DNA of 64,000 bases from Roseburia hominis (GCA_021771815.1 JAETOE010000004.1:1-64000); one strand, 5' to 3'; positions 25,788 through 35,290 are shown, counted from the stretch's first letter. The notes: a model not told the origin generated them from the letters alone. Numbers and translations: made by a program.

Positions 25788-26363
25788 ATGCAGCAGAGGG
25801 ATGAAAAAAAGCAGAAGGAATTGATTTTGGAAGGCACGGTAAAGGCGTTCAATGAGAAAGGACTGAAATTTACGATGGATGACGTTGCAAAGCTGCTCGG
25901 CATCAGCAAGAAAACGATCTACACGGTGTTTCGGGATAAGGAAGCGATGTTTCTGGCAATGGTCGATTACATGTTTGACTCCATCAAGGAGAGCGAACGG
26001 CGTATTGTGGAAGATATGTCGCTTACGACAAAAGAGAAGATCCGGGCGATTCTCGGCGTGATGCCGGAGAGCTACCGGGATGTGGATTTCAGGCAGCTCT
26101 ATCTGCTGAAAGAGAAATATCCCGTGATTTACAAACAGGTGGAAAGGCGGCTTGAGACGGGATGGGAGCGAACGATCGCGCTGTTGGAACAGGGCATGGA
26201 GGAGGGGGTGATCCGGCGCGTGAAAATCCCGATTGTAAAAATGATGCTTGAGGCGGCGCTGGAACAATTTTTCCAGAGGGACGTCCTGCTGCAGAATGAA
26301 ATTTCCTATATGGAGGCGTTGGATGAAGTCGTCGGAATACTGATGGACGGCATTGTAAAATAA
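25788..26363 (+). CDS. TetR/AcrR regulator of the galactoside operon
   Basis: The 191-residue protein has an N-terminal TetR DNA-binding domain (about 8-55), with MDDVAKLLGISKKTIYTVFR as helix-turn-helix and recognition helix. A helical ligand domain follows. Its start at 25788 follows a GAGGGGAGGGA site. It lies 18 bp before the GH2 gene and downstream of two matching palindromes, so it most likely autoregulates the TetR-GH2-GPH-GH36 operon. TetR control is less common than LacI or AraC control for galactoside genes. The inducing sugar is unknown. Confidence 0.88.
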   Translation: MQQRDEKKQKELILEGTVKAFNEKGLKFTMDDVAKLLGISKKTIYTVFRDKEAMFLAMVDYMFDSIKESERRIVEDMSLTTKEKIRAILGVMPESYRDVDFRQLYLLKEKYPVIYKQVERRLETGWERTIALLEQGMEEGVIRRVKIPIVKMMLEAALEQFFQRDVLLQNEISYMEALDEVVGILMDGIVK

Positions 26364-26381
26364 AGTGAGGAGAAATGATTT

Positions 26382-28793
26382 ATGGCGAGAATTTACTTAA
26401 ATGACGGATGGAAGTTTACAGAGCATTTCACGGACGAGCTGCTTACATGGGAGTGCGATACGGCTTCTTTTTCTGACGTGAGACTGCCGCATACGGTATG
26501 CGAAACGCCGCTTCATTATTTTGACGAGCATTGTTATCAGATGGTTTCCGGCTACCGCAGGAATATTTTCGTGCCGGAGACGTGGCGGGGGAAGCGGATT
26601 CTGCTCACGATCGACGGTGCGGCGCATGAGAGCGAGGTGTACTGGAACGGGAAACGGGTGGGAGAGCACCGCTGCGGTTATACAGCGTTTACAATTGACG
26701 TTACGGAAGCGCTGATTTACGGTTCGGATAATTTTCTTGCGGTGAAGGTGGACAGCAGGGAGGACCTCAATATTCCGCCGTTCGGGTTCGTGGTCGACTA
26801 TATGACCTACGGCGGGCTTTACCGTGAGGTCTGGCTTGAGATAAAAAATGAACATTATCTTTCCGACGTGTTCGTGCGCGGGGAACTGCCGGAAATGAAT
26901 GCGGGCGGCGAACTTGTCACGGAACTTACGGTGAACGCACCTGCGGAAGGGCTCTTTATCCGGCAGAGCATCAGAGAGCGGGGAACGGCAGAATACAGGC
27001 TGCTCGGTGAGAGGGAGCTTCCGGGAACCGGACTTTCACTTATCTTTCCGGCGCCGGACATCAAACGTTGGGAGCTTGACGCGCCGGTCTGCTATGAGGT
27101 GAGAACGGAACTGCTGCTTGCGGGGGAGTGCATCGACGAAGCGGTCACGGTAACGGGATTCCGCAGCGCGAAGTTTCATGCGGACGGTTTTTATCTGAAC
27201 GGAAAAAAGGTGAAGCTGCGCGGACTGAACCGCCATCAGAGTTATCCCTATGTCGGCTACGCGATGCCGGAGTCCATGCAGAAGCTTGACGCGGACATTC
27301 TCAAATACGAGCTTGGCGTGAATGCAGTGCGCACCTCGCACTATCCGCAGTCGCATTATTTTCTGGAGCGGTGCGATGAGATCGGGCTTCTGGTCTTCAC
27401 GGAGTTCCCGGGCTGGCAGCATATCGGGGATGCGGCGTGGAAAGAACAGGCGATTATAAATGTAAAAGATATGGTGCGGCAGTACCGCAATCACGTGTCG
27501 ATTATTCTCTGGGGCGTGCGGATCAACGAATCCGTGGATGACGATGCGTTTTATCGGGAGACGAACAAGACGGCGCATTTGCTTGATCCTTCCCGCCCGA
27601 CCGGGGGCGTGCGGGCACACAAGAAGAGCAGCCTCCTGGAGGACGTCTACACCTACAATGATTTTCTGCATGACGGAAGGACAAAGGGCTGTGAGCGGAA
27701 GAAAAATGTCACGCCCGACGCAAAGAAGCCGTATCTTATCAGCGAGTACAACGGGCATATGTATCCGACGAAGGCGTTCGACTGTGAGGAGCACCGCACG
27801 GAACATGCGCTGCGCCATGTGCGTGTGCTCGACGCGGTGGCGGGGGAGCCGGATATTGCGGGAAGCTTTGGCTGGTGCATGTTCGACTATAATACGCACA
27901 AGGATTTCGGAAGCGGCGACCGTATCTGCTATCATGGCGTGATGGATATGTTCCGCAATCCGAAATTCGCAGCGGCGGTCTATGCGTGCCAGCAGGAGGA
28001 GCGTCCGGTGCTTGCGGTCAGTTCGTCTATGGATATCGGGGAGCACCCAGGCTGCAATCGCGGAACCCTCTATATATTTACGAACGCTGACAGTGTGCGG
28101 ATGTACAAGAACGATTGTTTTATCAAGGAATATAAGAGGGAGGATTCCCCTTATCACAATCTTGCGCACGGACCGATTGCCATGGATGATTTTGTCGGGG
28201 GTGTGCTCGCGGAAAATGAGAATATGAAGCCGCAGCAGGAGAAGATTGTAAAGAAGCTTCTGAATACGGTGGCGCTGTACGGTCTGTCGCATCCGCCGAG
28301 ATCCTTTTACCTGGATGCGGCAAAGCTGATACTGTTCTATCATATGAAGCCGCAAGATGTAGTCACGCTATACAACCGCTACGTCGGAGACTGGGGCGGT
28401 ACTTCTACGACTTACCGCTTTGAGTCTGTGAAGGACGGCGTCGTCACAAACACGGTAGTCAGGGAGCCGATGCGCAGGGCGCACCTGTTTGTGCGTGCAG
28501 ACCACACGAATCTGGCGGAGAAAAACACCTATGATGTGGCGGCGATCCGCATCGAGGCGCGGGATGAACATGAAAATCTGCTGAACTATTATAATGAACC
28601 CATTACATTTGAAACGGAAGGAACGATAGAACTGATCGGACCGAAGACAATCACGCTGCAGGGCGGCATGGGAGGCACCTATATAAAGACAACAGGAACT
28701 TCCGGCGCGGCGCAGCTTAAGATTTCGGGCGGGCAGACGGAGACAGTCATCCTGCCATTTACGGTGACAGAAAAACACGGAGAAGAAGTATAA
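26382..28793 (+). CDS. Glycoside hydrolase family 2, probable beta-galactosidase
   Basis: The 803-residue enzyme shows the GH2 order: sugar-binding jelly roll (FVPETWRGKRILLTIDGAAHE), Ig-like domain and TIM barrel, with extra C-terminal domains. In the barrel, LRGLNRHQSYPYVGYAMPE and TSHYPQSHYFLERCDEIGLL are conserved. N-E in WGVRINES supplies the acid/base, and E in LISEYNGHMYP is the likely nucleophile. The N-x-K-G motif of beta-glucuronidases was not seen, which argues against that activity. There is no signal peptide, so it acts on sugars imported by the adjacent symporter. Exact linkage specificity is uncertain. Confidence 0.9.
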   Translation: MARIYLNDGWKFTEHFTDELLTWECDTASFSDVRLPHTVCETPLHYFDEHCYQMVSGYRRNIFVPETWRGKRILLTIDGAAHESEVYWNGKRVGEHRCGYTAFTIDVTEALIYGSDNFLAVKVDSREDLNIPPFGFVVDYMTYGGLYREVWLEIKNEHYLSDVFVRGELPEMNAGGELVTELTVNAPAEGLFIRQSIRERGTAEYRLLGERELPGTGLSLIFPAPDIKRWELDAPVCYEVRTELLLAGECIDEAVTVTGFRSAKFHADGFYLNGKKVKLRGLNRHQSYPYVGYAMPESMQKLDADILKYELGVNAVRTSHYPQSHYFLERCDEIGLLVFTEFPGWQHIGDAAWKEQAIINVKDMVRQYRNHVSIILWGVRINESVDDDAFYRETNKTAHLLDPSRPTGGVRAHKKSSLLEDVYTYNDFLHDGRTKGCERKKNVTPDAKKPYLISEYNGHMYPTKAFDCEEHRTEHALRHVRVLDAVAGEPDIAGSFGWCMFDYNTHKDFGSGDRICYHGVMDMFRNPKFAAAVYACQQEERPVLAVSSSMDIGEHPGCNRGTLYIFTNADSVRMYKNDCFIKEYKREDSPYHNLAHGPIAMDDFVGGVLAENENMKPQQEKIVKKLLNTVALYGLSHPPRSFYLDAAKLILFYHMKPQDVVTLYNRYVGDWGGTSTTYRFESVKDGVVTNTVVREPMRRAHLFVRADHTNLAEKNTYDVAAIRIEARDEHENLLNYYNEPITFETEGTIELIGPKTITLQGGMGGTYIKTTGTSGAAQLKISGGQTETVILPFTVTEKHGEEV

Positions 28794-28803
28794 GGAGGAT
28801 ATC

Positions 28804-30189
28804 ATGCAACTTACAGGAAAAGAAAAGGTGTCGTACGGTCTTGGGGCAGTTGGGAAGGATATGGTCTATATGCTTTCCGCAAGCTACATTCTGTATTATT
28901 ATCAGGATATTTTAGGGGTGAGCGCAGTCGCAATGGGCGTGATTCTGATGGCGGCGCGCGTGTTCGACGCGTTCAACGATCCGATCATGGGTGTGATCGT
29001 GGCGAAGACAAGGACGAAATGGGGCAGGTTCCGCCCGTGGCTTATGATCGGAACGGTGTTAAATGCATTCGTGCTGTATTTTATGTTTGCGGCGCCGCCT
29101 TCGCTGGACCAAAGCGGGCTGGTCGCTTACGCGGCGATTACATATATTTTATGGGGCGTGACCTACACGATGATGGACATTCCCTACTGGTCGATGATTC
29201 CTGCATTTACCGAGGGCGGCAAGGAGAGGGAAGGGCTCTCTACGCTGGCGCGTTCCTGCGCGGGCGTCGGCTCTGCGGTGGTGACGATCATTACGATGGT
29301 CTGCGTCTATCAGCTCGGGCAGGGAGACGAGCGCGTCGGGTTCAAACGGTTCGCTCTGGCTGTTGCGGTCGTATTTGTTATTTTTATCGCGATTACCTGT
29401 ATCAATATCAGAGAGAAATCCACAGTCGATATGGATTCTCCGTCGGTGGGGCAGATGTTTCGTGCGCTCCTTGCGAACGATCAGGCGATGACAGTTGTGC
29501 TTACCATTGTGCTTATCAACTGCTCCATTTACACTACATCGAATCTTGTCATCTACTTTTTTAAATATGATTTTGGCGGTGAGGGATGGTATAATAGCTA
29601 TACATTGTTCAATACCTTCGGCGGGGCCATCCAGATACTTTCAATGATGCTGTTTTTCCCGCTGTTGCGCAGATTCATGAGTGCGATCCGGGTGTTCTAT
29701 ACAAGCTTTGCGATGGCGGTCATCGGCTATGCTGTGCTGCTGATTCTGGCGTTTACGAATATGTCTAACGTAATTCTGCTGTTTATTCCGGGCTTCTTTA
29801 TCTTCGCGGCAAACGGAATGCTTACCGTTTTAACGACGGTATTCCTTGCAAATACAGTAGATTATGGAGAATGGAAGAATCACCGCAGGGATGAGAGCGT
29901 TATTTTTTCGATGCAGACATTCGTGGTAAAACTGGCGAGCGGTGTTGCTGCAATGATCGCATCCGTTTGTCTTGCGGTCTGCAATTTGAGCAATGATACC
30001 TCAGATACGGCGGCGGTCGTGTCGGCGGCCGCGGATTCTTCGGTTGTCGGACTTCGCATGACGATGACGGTCGTACCGATTACGGGACTTTTGATTGCAG
30101 TATTTTTGTTCCATAAGAAATATATGCTCACGGAAGAGAAGGTCGAGGAAATCGCGAAGGAAGTGAAGCGACAGCGGCAGCAGGCGTAA
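28804..30189 (+). CDS. GPH-family sugar:cation symporter
   Basis: The 461-residue protein has about 12 membrane helices and the glycoside-pentoside-hexuronide signature. KVSYGLGAVGKDMVYMLSAS opens it, DPIMGVIVAKTRTKWGRFRP follows helix 2, and DYGEWKNHRRDES marks the late loop, as in MelB-like carriers. It should import an alpha- or beta-galactoside with Na+ or H+. It is 10 bp after the GH2 gene with AGGAGGATATC as ribosome site. The C-terminal tail (KRQRQQA) ends at a TAA inside the first unit of a 42-bp tandem repeat. Confidence 0.93.
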   Translation: MQLTGKEKVSYGLGAVGKDMVYMLSASYILYYYQDILGVSAVAMGVILMAARVFDAFNDPIMGVIVAKTRTKWGRFRPWLMIGTVLNAFVLYFMFAAPPSLDQSGLVAYAAITYILWGVTYTMMDIPYWSMIPAFTEGGKEREGLSTLARSCAGVGSAVVTIITMVCVYQLGQGDERVGFKRFALAVAVVFVIFIAITCINIREKSTVDMDSPSVGQMFRALLANDQAMTVVLTIVLINCSIYTTSNLVIYFFKYDFGGEGWYNSYTLFNTFGGAIQILSMMLFFPLLRRFMSAIRVFYTSFAMAVIGYAVLLILAFTNMSNVILLFIPGFFIFAANGMLTVLTTVFLANTVDYGEWKNHRRDESVIFSMQTFVVKLASGVAAMIASVCLAVCNLSNDTSDTAAVVSAAADSSVVGLRMTMTVVPITGLLIAVFLFHKKYMLTEEKVEEIAKEVKRQRQQA

Positions 30190-30267
30190 GAGTCAGCCGG
30201 GAGTATGAAGCGAGAGCGACAGCAGGCGCAGGAGTCAGCCGGAAATATGAAAGGAAAGCGGCGGTAG
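30165..30267 (+). repeat. 42-bp tandem repeat at the symporter 3' end
   Basis: Units start at 30165, 30207 and 30249 (the third partial and diverged). The period is 14 codons. Reading past the symporter stop at 30187-30189 in the same frame gives repeats of K-R-x-R-Q-Q-A and E-S-A-G-x-M until TAG at 30265-30267. The TAA in unit 1 corresponds to CAG in unit 2, so one substitution separates the short and long C-termini. Confidence 0.8.
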
Positions 30268-30290
30268 AAATAAGAGAGGGGGAAGCGTGG

Positions 30291-32786
30291 ATGATCAGAA
30301 CGGACGGGAAGAATTTTATATTGGAGACAGAGCACACGACGTATTGTTTTCAGGTGACGGACACGGGACATCTGGAGCATCTGTATTACGGGCGGAAACT
30401 TATGTTTTCGGAGAAGCTAAACGGCGGGGAGTTTGAGCCGCTTGTGGAAAAGCATGTGTTCGCTCCCGGAAATACGAATGTCTATGACGCGGAGCACAGC
30501 GCATTTTCTCTTGAGGATATGCGGCTTGAGATGTCTTCCTACGGGAAAGGGGATATCAGGGAGCCGTTTGTGGAGCTTGTGCACGCGGACGGCAGTATGA
30601 CGTCGGATTTTCTCTATGATACCTACGAGATCACAAGTGTGACAGACAAACGCATCACGGATTGCGGGGAAGAGGTATCGGGCGGCAAGGAAGCTGTGCC
30701 GGAGCGCATAGGAAATGCGGCGGACATGGCGCTCCCGCACGCTTACGATGAGACAGGAAAGGCAGAGCAGCTTATTGTAACGCTGCGTGACAGGCAGTAT
30801 GATGTGAAGCTTGAACTGTGCTACACGGTCTATGAGGACTGCGACGTGATGACGCGGAGCGCAAGGCTTACAAACGAGAGCAAAGAAAATATACAGATCA
30901 GACGTCTTATGAGCATGCAGCTTGATTTTGATTCGGCAGATTACACATTCACGACGTTTACCGGAGCGTGGGCGCGTGAGATGAAGAGGAATGATTTGTC
31001 CATGTGCGCGGGGAAATATGTGAACGCTTCCTATACGGGGACATCCTCGAGCCGCGCCAATCCGTTCGTGATGCTTGCCAAGAGAGGGACGACGGAGGAC
31101 TTTGGCGGCTGTTACGGCTTCAACCTTATCTACAGCGGCAACCATTATGAAGCGGCGGAGGTTAGCAGCTTTGGAAAGCTTCGCCTTGTAGCAGGCGTCA
31201 ATCCGCAGTCATTTTGCTGGCAGCTTTCTGCCGGGGCGCAGTTTGAGGCGCCCGAGGCGGTCATGGCATACTCTCATTTGGGCTATAACGGGATGAGCCA
31301 GTGTATGCACCGTTTCGTGCGGGAACATATCGTGCGGGGTACGTGGAAACACAGGACGCGCCCGGTGCTTTTGAACAGTTGGGAGGCGTCCTATTTCGAT
31401 ATCAACGAGCGAAAGCTTCTCGCGCTTGCAAAAAAGGGAAAGGAGGCGGGCGTGGAGCTGTTCGTCATGGACGACGGCTGGTTCGGCGAACGGAATGACG
31501 ACGCGCACTCGCTGGGAGACTGGGAAGCAAATTCCAAAAAGCTTCCGGGCGGTCTTGGCGGGTTAGGGAGGAAAATCAGGGAACTTGGACTTTCCTTCGG
31601 TATCTGGGTGGAGCCGGAAATGGTAAATGTAAACAGCAGGCTCTACGCGGCGCATCCCGACTGGACGCTTGAAATTCCCGGGAAACCGCATTCCGAGGGG
31701 CGCAATCAGCGAATCCTTGATCTGGGAAGAAGCGAGGTGCAGGATTTTATCATTGAAAAGATGAGCGAAGTCTTTTCGCAGGCGGACATTTCCTATGTGA
31801 AATGGGATATGAACCGGACGTTTTCCGACTATTTTTCACAGGCGCTTCCCGCAGAGCGGCAGGGGGAGACGGCGCACCGCTATGTACTCGGGCTTTACCG
31901 CTGTATGAGGGAGCTGACCGCGCGTTTCCCGGATATTCTCTTCGAGGGCTGCGCGGCGGGCGGCAACCGCTTTGATCTCGGAATGCTGTGCTATTTTCCG
32001 CAGATCTGGGCGAGCGATAATACGGATGCGCTCTGCCGGGCGGAGATTCAGTACGGCTACAGCTACGGCTATCCGATGTCCGTCATAGGCGCGCACGTTT
32101 CCGCGTGCCCGAATCATCAGACGCTGCGTGTAACGCCGCTCGAGACAAGGTTTTCTGTGGCGGCGTTTGGCGTGCTTGGATACGAATGTAATTTTTCTGA
32201 TATGAAAAAGGAAGAGTTTGCGGCAGTCAAAGAGCAGATTCGTTTGTACAAGCAGTGGAGAGAGGTGCTGCAGAAGGGCGATTTTTACCGTGGCAGAAGT
32301 TTTGCCGACGGGGAGGCGGGAAGCTGCCTTAGGGATCTTCCCGGCAACGAGATGGAGTGGACGTGTGTGTCGGGGGACCGGACGAAGGCGGTCGGAATGC
32401 TTTTGCAGAAGCTTATCGTACCGAATACGCAGCAGCATATTTTCAAGCCGAAGGGACTGCACCCGGCTTACCGTTATCACTTTTATAACCGTTCCCTGCA
32501 ATATAGTGTAAAAGAATTCGGGGATCTGGTAAATACGGTTTCTCCGGTGCACATCAGGCAGGATTCAATCGCGCACAATCTGATCGCAAAGTTCGTTAAG
32601 ATGGACGGAGAGACCGAGGACTACCACGCATACGGGGATGTGCTGATGTACGGCGGCGTGCATCTGCATCAGGCGTTCGGCGGCACGGGTTACAATGGCG
32701 AGGTGCGGCATTTTCCTGATTTTGCTGCGCGGCTGTATTTTATGGAGAGCGAGGGAAATGGCGCGCCGGACGGCGGTTCCTGTTGA
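30291..32786 (+). CDS. Alpha-galactosidase, GH36
   Basis: The 831-residue enzyme has the GH36 layout: N-terminal beta-sandwich, TIM barrel and C-terminal sandwich. Catalytic motifs are SYVKWDMNRTF (nucleophile Asp) and QIWASDNTDALCR (acid/base Asp). LLNSWEASYFDINERKLL, LFVMDDGWFGERNDD and FEGCAAGGNRFDLGML complete the active site. It is somewhat longer than the usual ~730 residues, partly from an insert near residues 125-155. There is no signal peptide. It hydrolyses melibiose- or raffinose-type galactosides imported by the symporter. It follows the 42-bp repeats and closes the operon. Confidence 0.95.
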   Translation: MIRTDGKNFILETEHTTYCFQVTDTGHLEHLYYGRKLMFSEKLNGGEFEPLVEKHVFAPGNTNVYDAEHSAFSLEDMRLEMSSYGKGDIREPFVELVHADGSMTSDFLYDTYEITSVTDKRITDCGEEVSGGKEAVPERIGNAADMALPHAYDETGKAEQLIVTLRDRQYDVKLELCYTVYEDCDVMTRSARLTNESKENIQIRRLMSMQLDFDSADYTFTTFTGAWAREMKRNDLSMCAGKYVNASYTGTSSSRANPFVMLAKRGTTEDFGGCYGFNLIYSGNHYEAAEVSSFGKLRLVAGVNPQSFCWQLSAGAQFEAPEAVMAYSHLGYNGMSQCMHRFVREHIVRGTWKHRTRPVLLNSWEASYFDINERKLLALAKKGKEAGVELFVMDDGWFGERNDDAHSLGDWEANSKKLPGGLGGLGRKIRELGLSFGIWVEPEMVNVNSRLYAAHPDWTLEIPGKPHSEGRNQRILDLGRSEVQDFIIEKMSEVFSQADISYVKWDMNRTFSDYFSQALPAERQGETAHRYVLGLYRCMRELTARFPDILFEGCAAGGNRFDLGMLCYFPQIWASDNTDALCRAEIQYGYSYGYPMSVIGAHVSACPNHQTLRVTPLETRFSVAAFGVLGYECNFSDMKKEEFAAVKEQIRLYKQWREVLQKGDFYRGRSFADGEAGSCLRDLPGNEMEWTCVSGDRTKAVGMLLQKLIVPNTQQHIFKPKGLHPAYRYHFYNRSLQYSVKEFGDLVNTVSPVHIRQDSIAHNLIAKFVKMDGETEDYHAYGDVLMYGGVHLHQAFGGTGYNGEVRHFPDFAARLYFMESEGNGAPDGGSC

Positions 32787-32857
32787 GATAAAGGATTTTT
32801 AACAGAAGAAGCGAATCAGGATCGACTCCCATGCGAAGTATTCCTGTGTATATAGAC

Positions 32858-32887
32858 TTGCAGGAAACGGACAAAAGATGATATGAT
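32858..32887 (+). promoter_or_regulatory. Sigma-A promoter of the lipoprotein gene
   Basis: TTGCAG at 32858-32863 and TATGAT at 32882-32887 are separated by 18 nt, 33 bp before the start codon. Confidence 0.6.
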
Positions 32888-32919
32888 AGTCCGGTAAAAG
32901 AGGGTGGGAGGAGAACAAT

Positions 32920-33519
32920 ATGAAAATGTTTCATGCAAAAGGGAATATCTGCGTGGGGATGACGGTGCTTTTTTTCCTGTGTACGCTGCTTGGAGGATGT
33001 AGCGGCTCCCGTGAACATACGGCATCCGACGACACAGATGGCTTTGAGGAGAGCGTCGAGTTAAATAAGCACGGGGACTCGATTTATAGGAAAGAATTCG
33101 GCACCTATACGGTTCTGGACGGATGGGTGGAGAGCGAGACGCATTCCACGGACGAACAATTTTTTTATGTGAAGGACGGGCATGACGACGATGTCAGCCC
33201 GGATAACATTTCCATTAATGAGGGTACGAACCACTACGGGAAAGACGAGTATATGCAATTTAAGGATGCCATTATGGCGCAGCTTCTCGCGCAGGTGGGG
33301 AATCAGAACGTACAGGTAAACGGCAGCGGGTCATACACGGCGAATGAGGATCCGATGATTCTGTTTGAAATCATCGAGGAGGACAAAACGGTGACCAGAC
33401 AGTACTATATTGTCGGAGATTACCGGTACTGTCTGGTTCATCTGACGAATTACAGCGGGGATGAGGAAGCCGACCGCGTAGCGGAAATTATGGCGGACGG
33501 TTTTGCGTGGAGAGAGTAG
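32920..33519 (+). CDS. Unknown lipoprotein
   Basis: This 199-residue protein has a lipoprotein signal peptide: basic start, hydrophobic run and lipobox LLGGC with the acylated cysteine near residue 27. The mature part is acidic and mixed alpha/beta, including GTYTVLDGWVESET and YYIVGDYRYCLVHLTNYSG; no family was recognised. It should be anchored on the outer face of the membrane. GGGAGGAG precedes the ATG. The next gene also encodes an exported lipoprotein and starts 21 bp later, so the two are probably co-expressed. Confidence 0.75.
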   Translation: MKMFHAKGNICVGMTVLFFLCTLLGGCSGSREHTASDDTDGFEESVELNKHGDSIYRKEFGTYTVLDGWVESETHSTDEQFFYVKDGHDDDVSPDNISINEGTNHYGKDEYMQFKDAIMAQLLAQVGNQNVQVNGSGSYTANEDPMILFEIIEEDKTVTRQYYIVGDYRYCLVHLTNYSGDEEADRVAEIMADGFAWRE

Positions 33520-33539
33520 CTTAGAATGGAGCGGGCAGA

Positions 33540-34811
33540 ATGAAACAGAACAGAGGAACCGCCAAAAAGAGCGTGCTTGCAGCACTGCTCTTTTTGGCGT
33601 TGGTGAGCGGATGTACAGCGGCAGATGCGAGTTTCGAAAATATAGACGCCGCATCAGGGCAGGACAAGATTGCCGGAACAGAAGAGGCATCCGGGCAGAA
33701 GGAAACAGACAGCGGGAAAGCAAAAGATCATCAGGCGGCGGAACAGGATTTAGGGGAGGACGGCGCGCTCACCGTGACCTTCCTTGACGTCGGGCAGGGA
33801 AATGCCGTTCTTGTGGAGCAGGACGGGGAATATATGCTGATCGACGGCGGAGACAGAGAGTATTCGTCGTTTGTGGTGAGCTATTTGAAGGAGCAGGGCG
33901 TGGACGAATTTGCGTATGTGATCGCCTCACATTACGATGCGGATCATTTAAACGGCATTGTGGGAGCGCTGAACGTATTTCCGTGCAAGTTGGTGCTTGC
34001 CCCGGATTACACTGCGGATTCAAGGGTGTATACATCTTTTCTTGATGTGATAGAGGAGCGGGACATCGAGCTTGCCTATCCGGCGGTCGGCGATACCTAT
34101 ACGCTCGGCGGCGCGGAGTTTACGGTTGTCTGCCCCGACAGCTATGATGCACTGGACGCAAACGATAATTCCGTCGGTGTGCGTCTGACCTACGGGGAGA
34201 CGTCGTTTCTGATCTGCGGGGATGCCGGAACAGGCGTGGAGCGGGAAATGATCGAAAGCGGCATCGCGCTTGATTCGGATGTCTATCTTGCGAGCCACCA
34301 TGGGAGCAGCGGTTCGTCTTCCCTCGAATTTTTGCAGGCGGTTGGCCCGGAGGCTGTTGTAATCAGTGCAGGACGGGATAATCCCTACGGACATCCCACG
34401 GCGGAGGTGTTGGAGAATATTCAGTCCGTTGAGGCGGCGCTTTACCGGACGGATCTGCAGGGGACGCTTACGGCGGTGAGCGACGGCAGTGCAGTTACGT
34501 GGAATGTAGCGGCGTGTACGGATTGCCGGGATGGAGAGATACTGGAAGCGGCAGGCGTGCCGGAGGAAACAGCGGCGGGCGCAGATGCGGAAGTGGCGGG
34601 AGTGCCGGAAGAATCGGAACCGTCTGACCCGGCGGCAGGAACCGTGAACGGGCAGGCGGAATATGTTATGAACAGGAATACGAAGAAGTTTCATCTGCCG
34701 TCCTGTGCGAGCGTCTCCGATATCAGCCCGGAGAATAAAGCATATTTTACGGGGAGCAGGGAAGAATTGATCGCGGCGGGGTATGAGCCGTGTAAGAGGT
34801 GCGATCCGTGA
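33540..34811 (+). CDS. Exported ComEC-like MBL hydrolase with C-terminal zinc-binding tail
   Basis: The 423-residue protein starts with a lipoprotein signal (LALVSGCTAAD) and an acidic linker. A ComEC/Rec2-type metallo-beta-lactamase domain spans about 78-320, with LTVTFLDVGQGNAVLVEQDG, the metal motif SHYDADHLNGIV, and LASHHGSSGSSS. After a low-complexity E/A/G-rich linker, the last ~45 residues form an Ada-like metal-binding module (KFHLPSCASVSDI and EPCKRCDP, giving H-x3-C and C-x2-C). Related exported MBL proteins are thought to act on nucleic acids or phosphodiesters, but the substrate is unproven. It is not a full ComEC, as there are no channel helices. Confidence 0.88.
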   Translation: MKQNRGTAKKSVLAALLFLALVSGCTAADASFENIDAASGQDKIAGTEEASGQKETDSGKAKDHQAAEQDLGEDGALTVTFLDVGQGNAVLVEQDGEYMLIDGGDREYSSFVVSYLKEQGVDEFAYVIASHYDADHLNGIVGALNVFPCKLVLAPDYTADSRVYTSFLDVIEERDIELAYPAVGDTYTLGGAEFTVVCPDSYDALDANDNSVGVRLTYGETSFLICGDAGTGVEREMIESGIALDSDVYLASHHGSSGSSSLEFLQAVGPEAVVISAGRDNPYGHPTAEVLENIQSVEAALYRTDLQGTLTAVSDGSAVTWNVAACTDCRDGEILEAAGVPEETAAGADAEVAGVPEESEPSDPAAGTVNGQAEYVMNRNTKKFHLPSCASVSDISPENKAYFTGSREELIAAGYEPCKRCDP

Positions 34812-34862
34812 CAGTATTTTCCAGCGGGCAAAATAGAAATCAGGTAAATTTGCAAAATGTTC

Positions 34863-34891
34863 TTGACACTGACACGTCAGTGTAGTAAACT
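34863..34891 (+). promoter_or_regulatory. trp operon promoter with an internal palindrome
   Basis: TTGACA at 34863-34868 is followed after 17 nt by TAAACT (34886-34891). The spacer is an 18-bp inverted repeat, ACACTGAC-AC-GTCAGTGT (34866-34883), placed where a repressor would block RNA polymerase. This would add repression to the T-box control downstream. Confidence 0.65.
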
Positions 34892-35114
34892 GCAAGAAAT
34901 AAATGTAAATCGATGAGCAAAAGGAGTACTCCATATGAGTCTTCACAGAGAGTTTGCGGTGGTGAAAGCAGGCAGGATAGTATGGCAGGAATGGGTTTGC
35001 GAGAGCAAAGCGAACGGGCTGCGGGAGCGGTTTTAGTAGCGGATGCCGTGTCCTCACGTTACAGGGGCAGGATATAGAGTAATCTGTATCTGAGAGTTCA
35101 GACATGATTGGTGG

Positions 35115-35148
35115 CGGATATTTCCAGTGTGGAGATATCCGTTTTTTT
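35115..35148 (+). terminator. Terminator-like hairpin inside the T-box leader
   Basis: Arms 35115-35125 (CGGATATTTCC) and 35131-35141 (GGAGATATCCG) pair with one mismatch around a 5-nt loop, followed by seven T residues. It precedes the canonical T-box. A TGG-containing stretch (TTGGTGGCGG) directly upstream may be a degenerate T-box core. Confidence 0.7.
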
Positions 35149-35290
35149 GTTCTAATTAAGGAAACACACGCGTTGTTGTAAAGTGTGAAATGGATGATTC
35201 CTGTAGAGCAAAAAAGGCGAAGTCAAAGCGCTTGCGTGGGGCTTTTAAACCAGTATGTTTGGAGAAGAAGGGTGGCACCACGAGAATTAT

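Noticed and set aside
25588-25824. A 78-codon frame upstream of the second TetR gene
   Set aside because: It runs through the larBC promoter and both TetR operators and overlaps the regulator start in another frame.
26382-28793. GH2 enzyme as a beta-glucuronidase under GusR-like TetR control
   Set aside because: The N-x-K-G motif that binds the glucuronate carboxylate was not found, and the operon also holds an alpha-galactosidase.
35160-35290. A second complete stem I for a tandem T-box
   Set aside because: The GATGA, AGTA, AGAGAG and GGTGGTGAAAGC elements are not repeated in this part of the leader.
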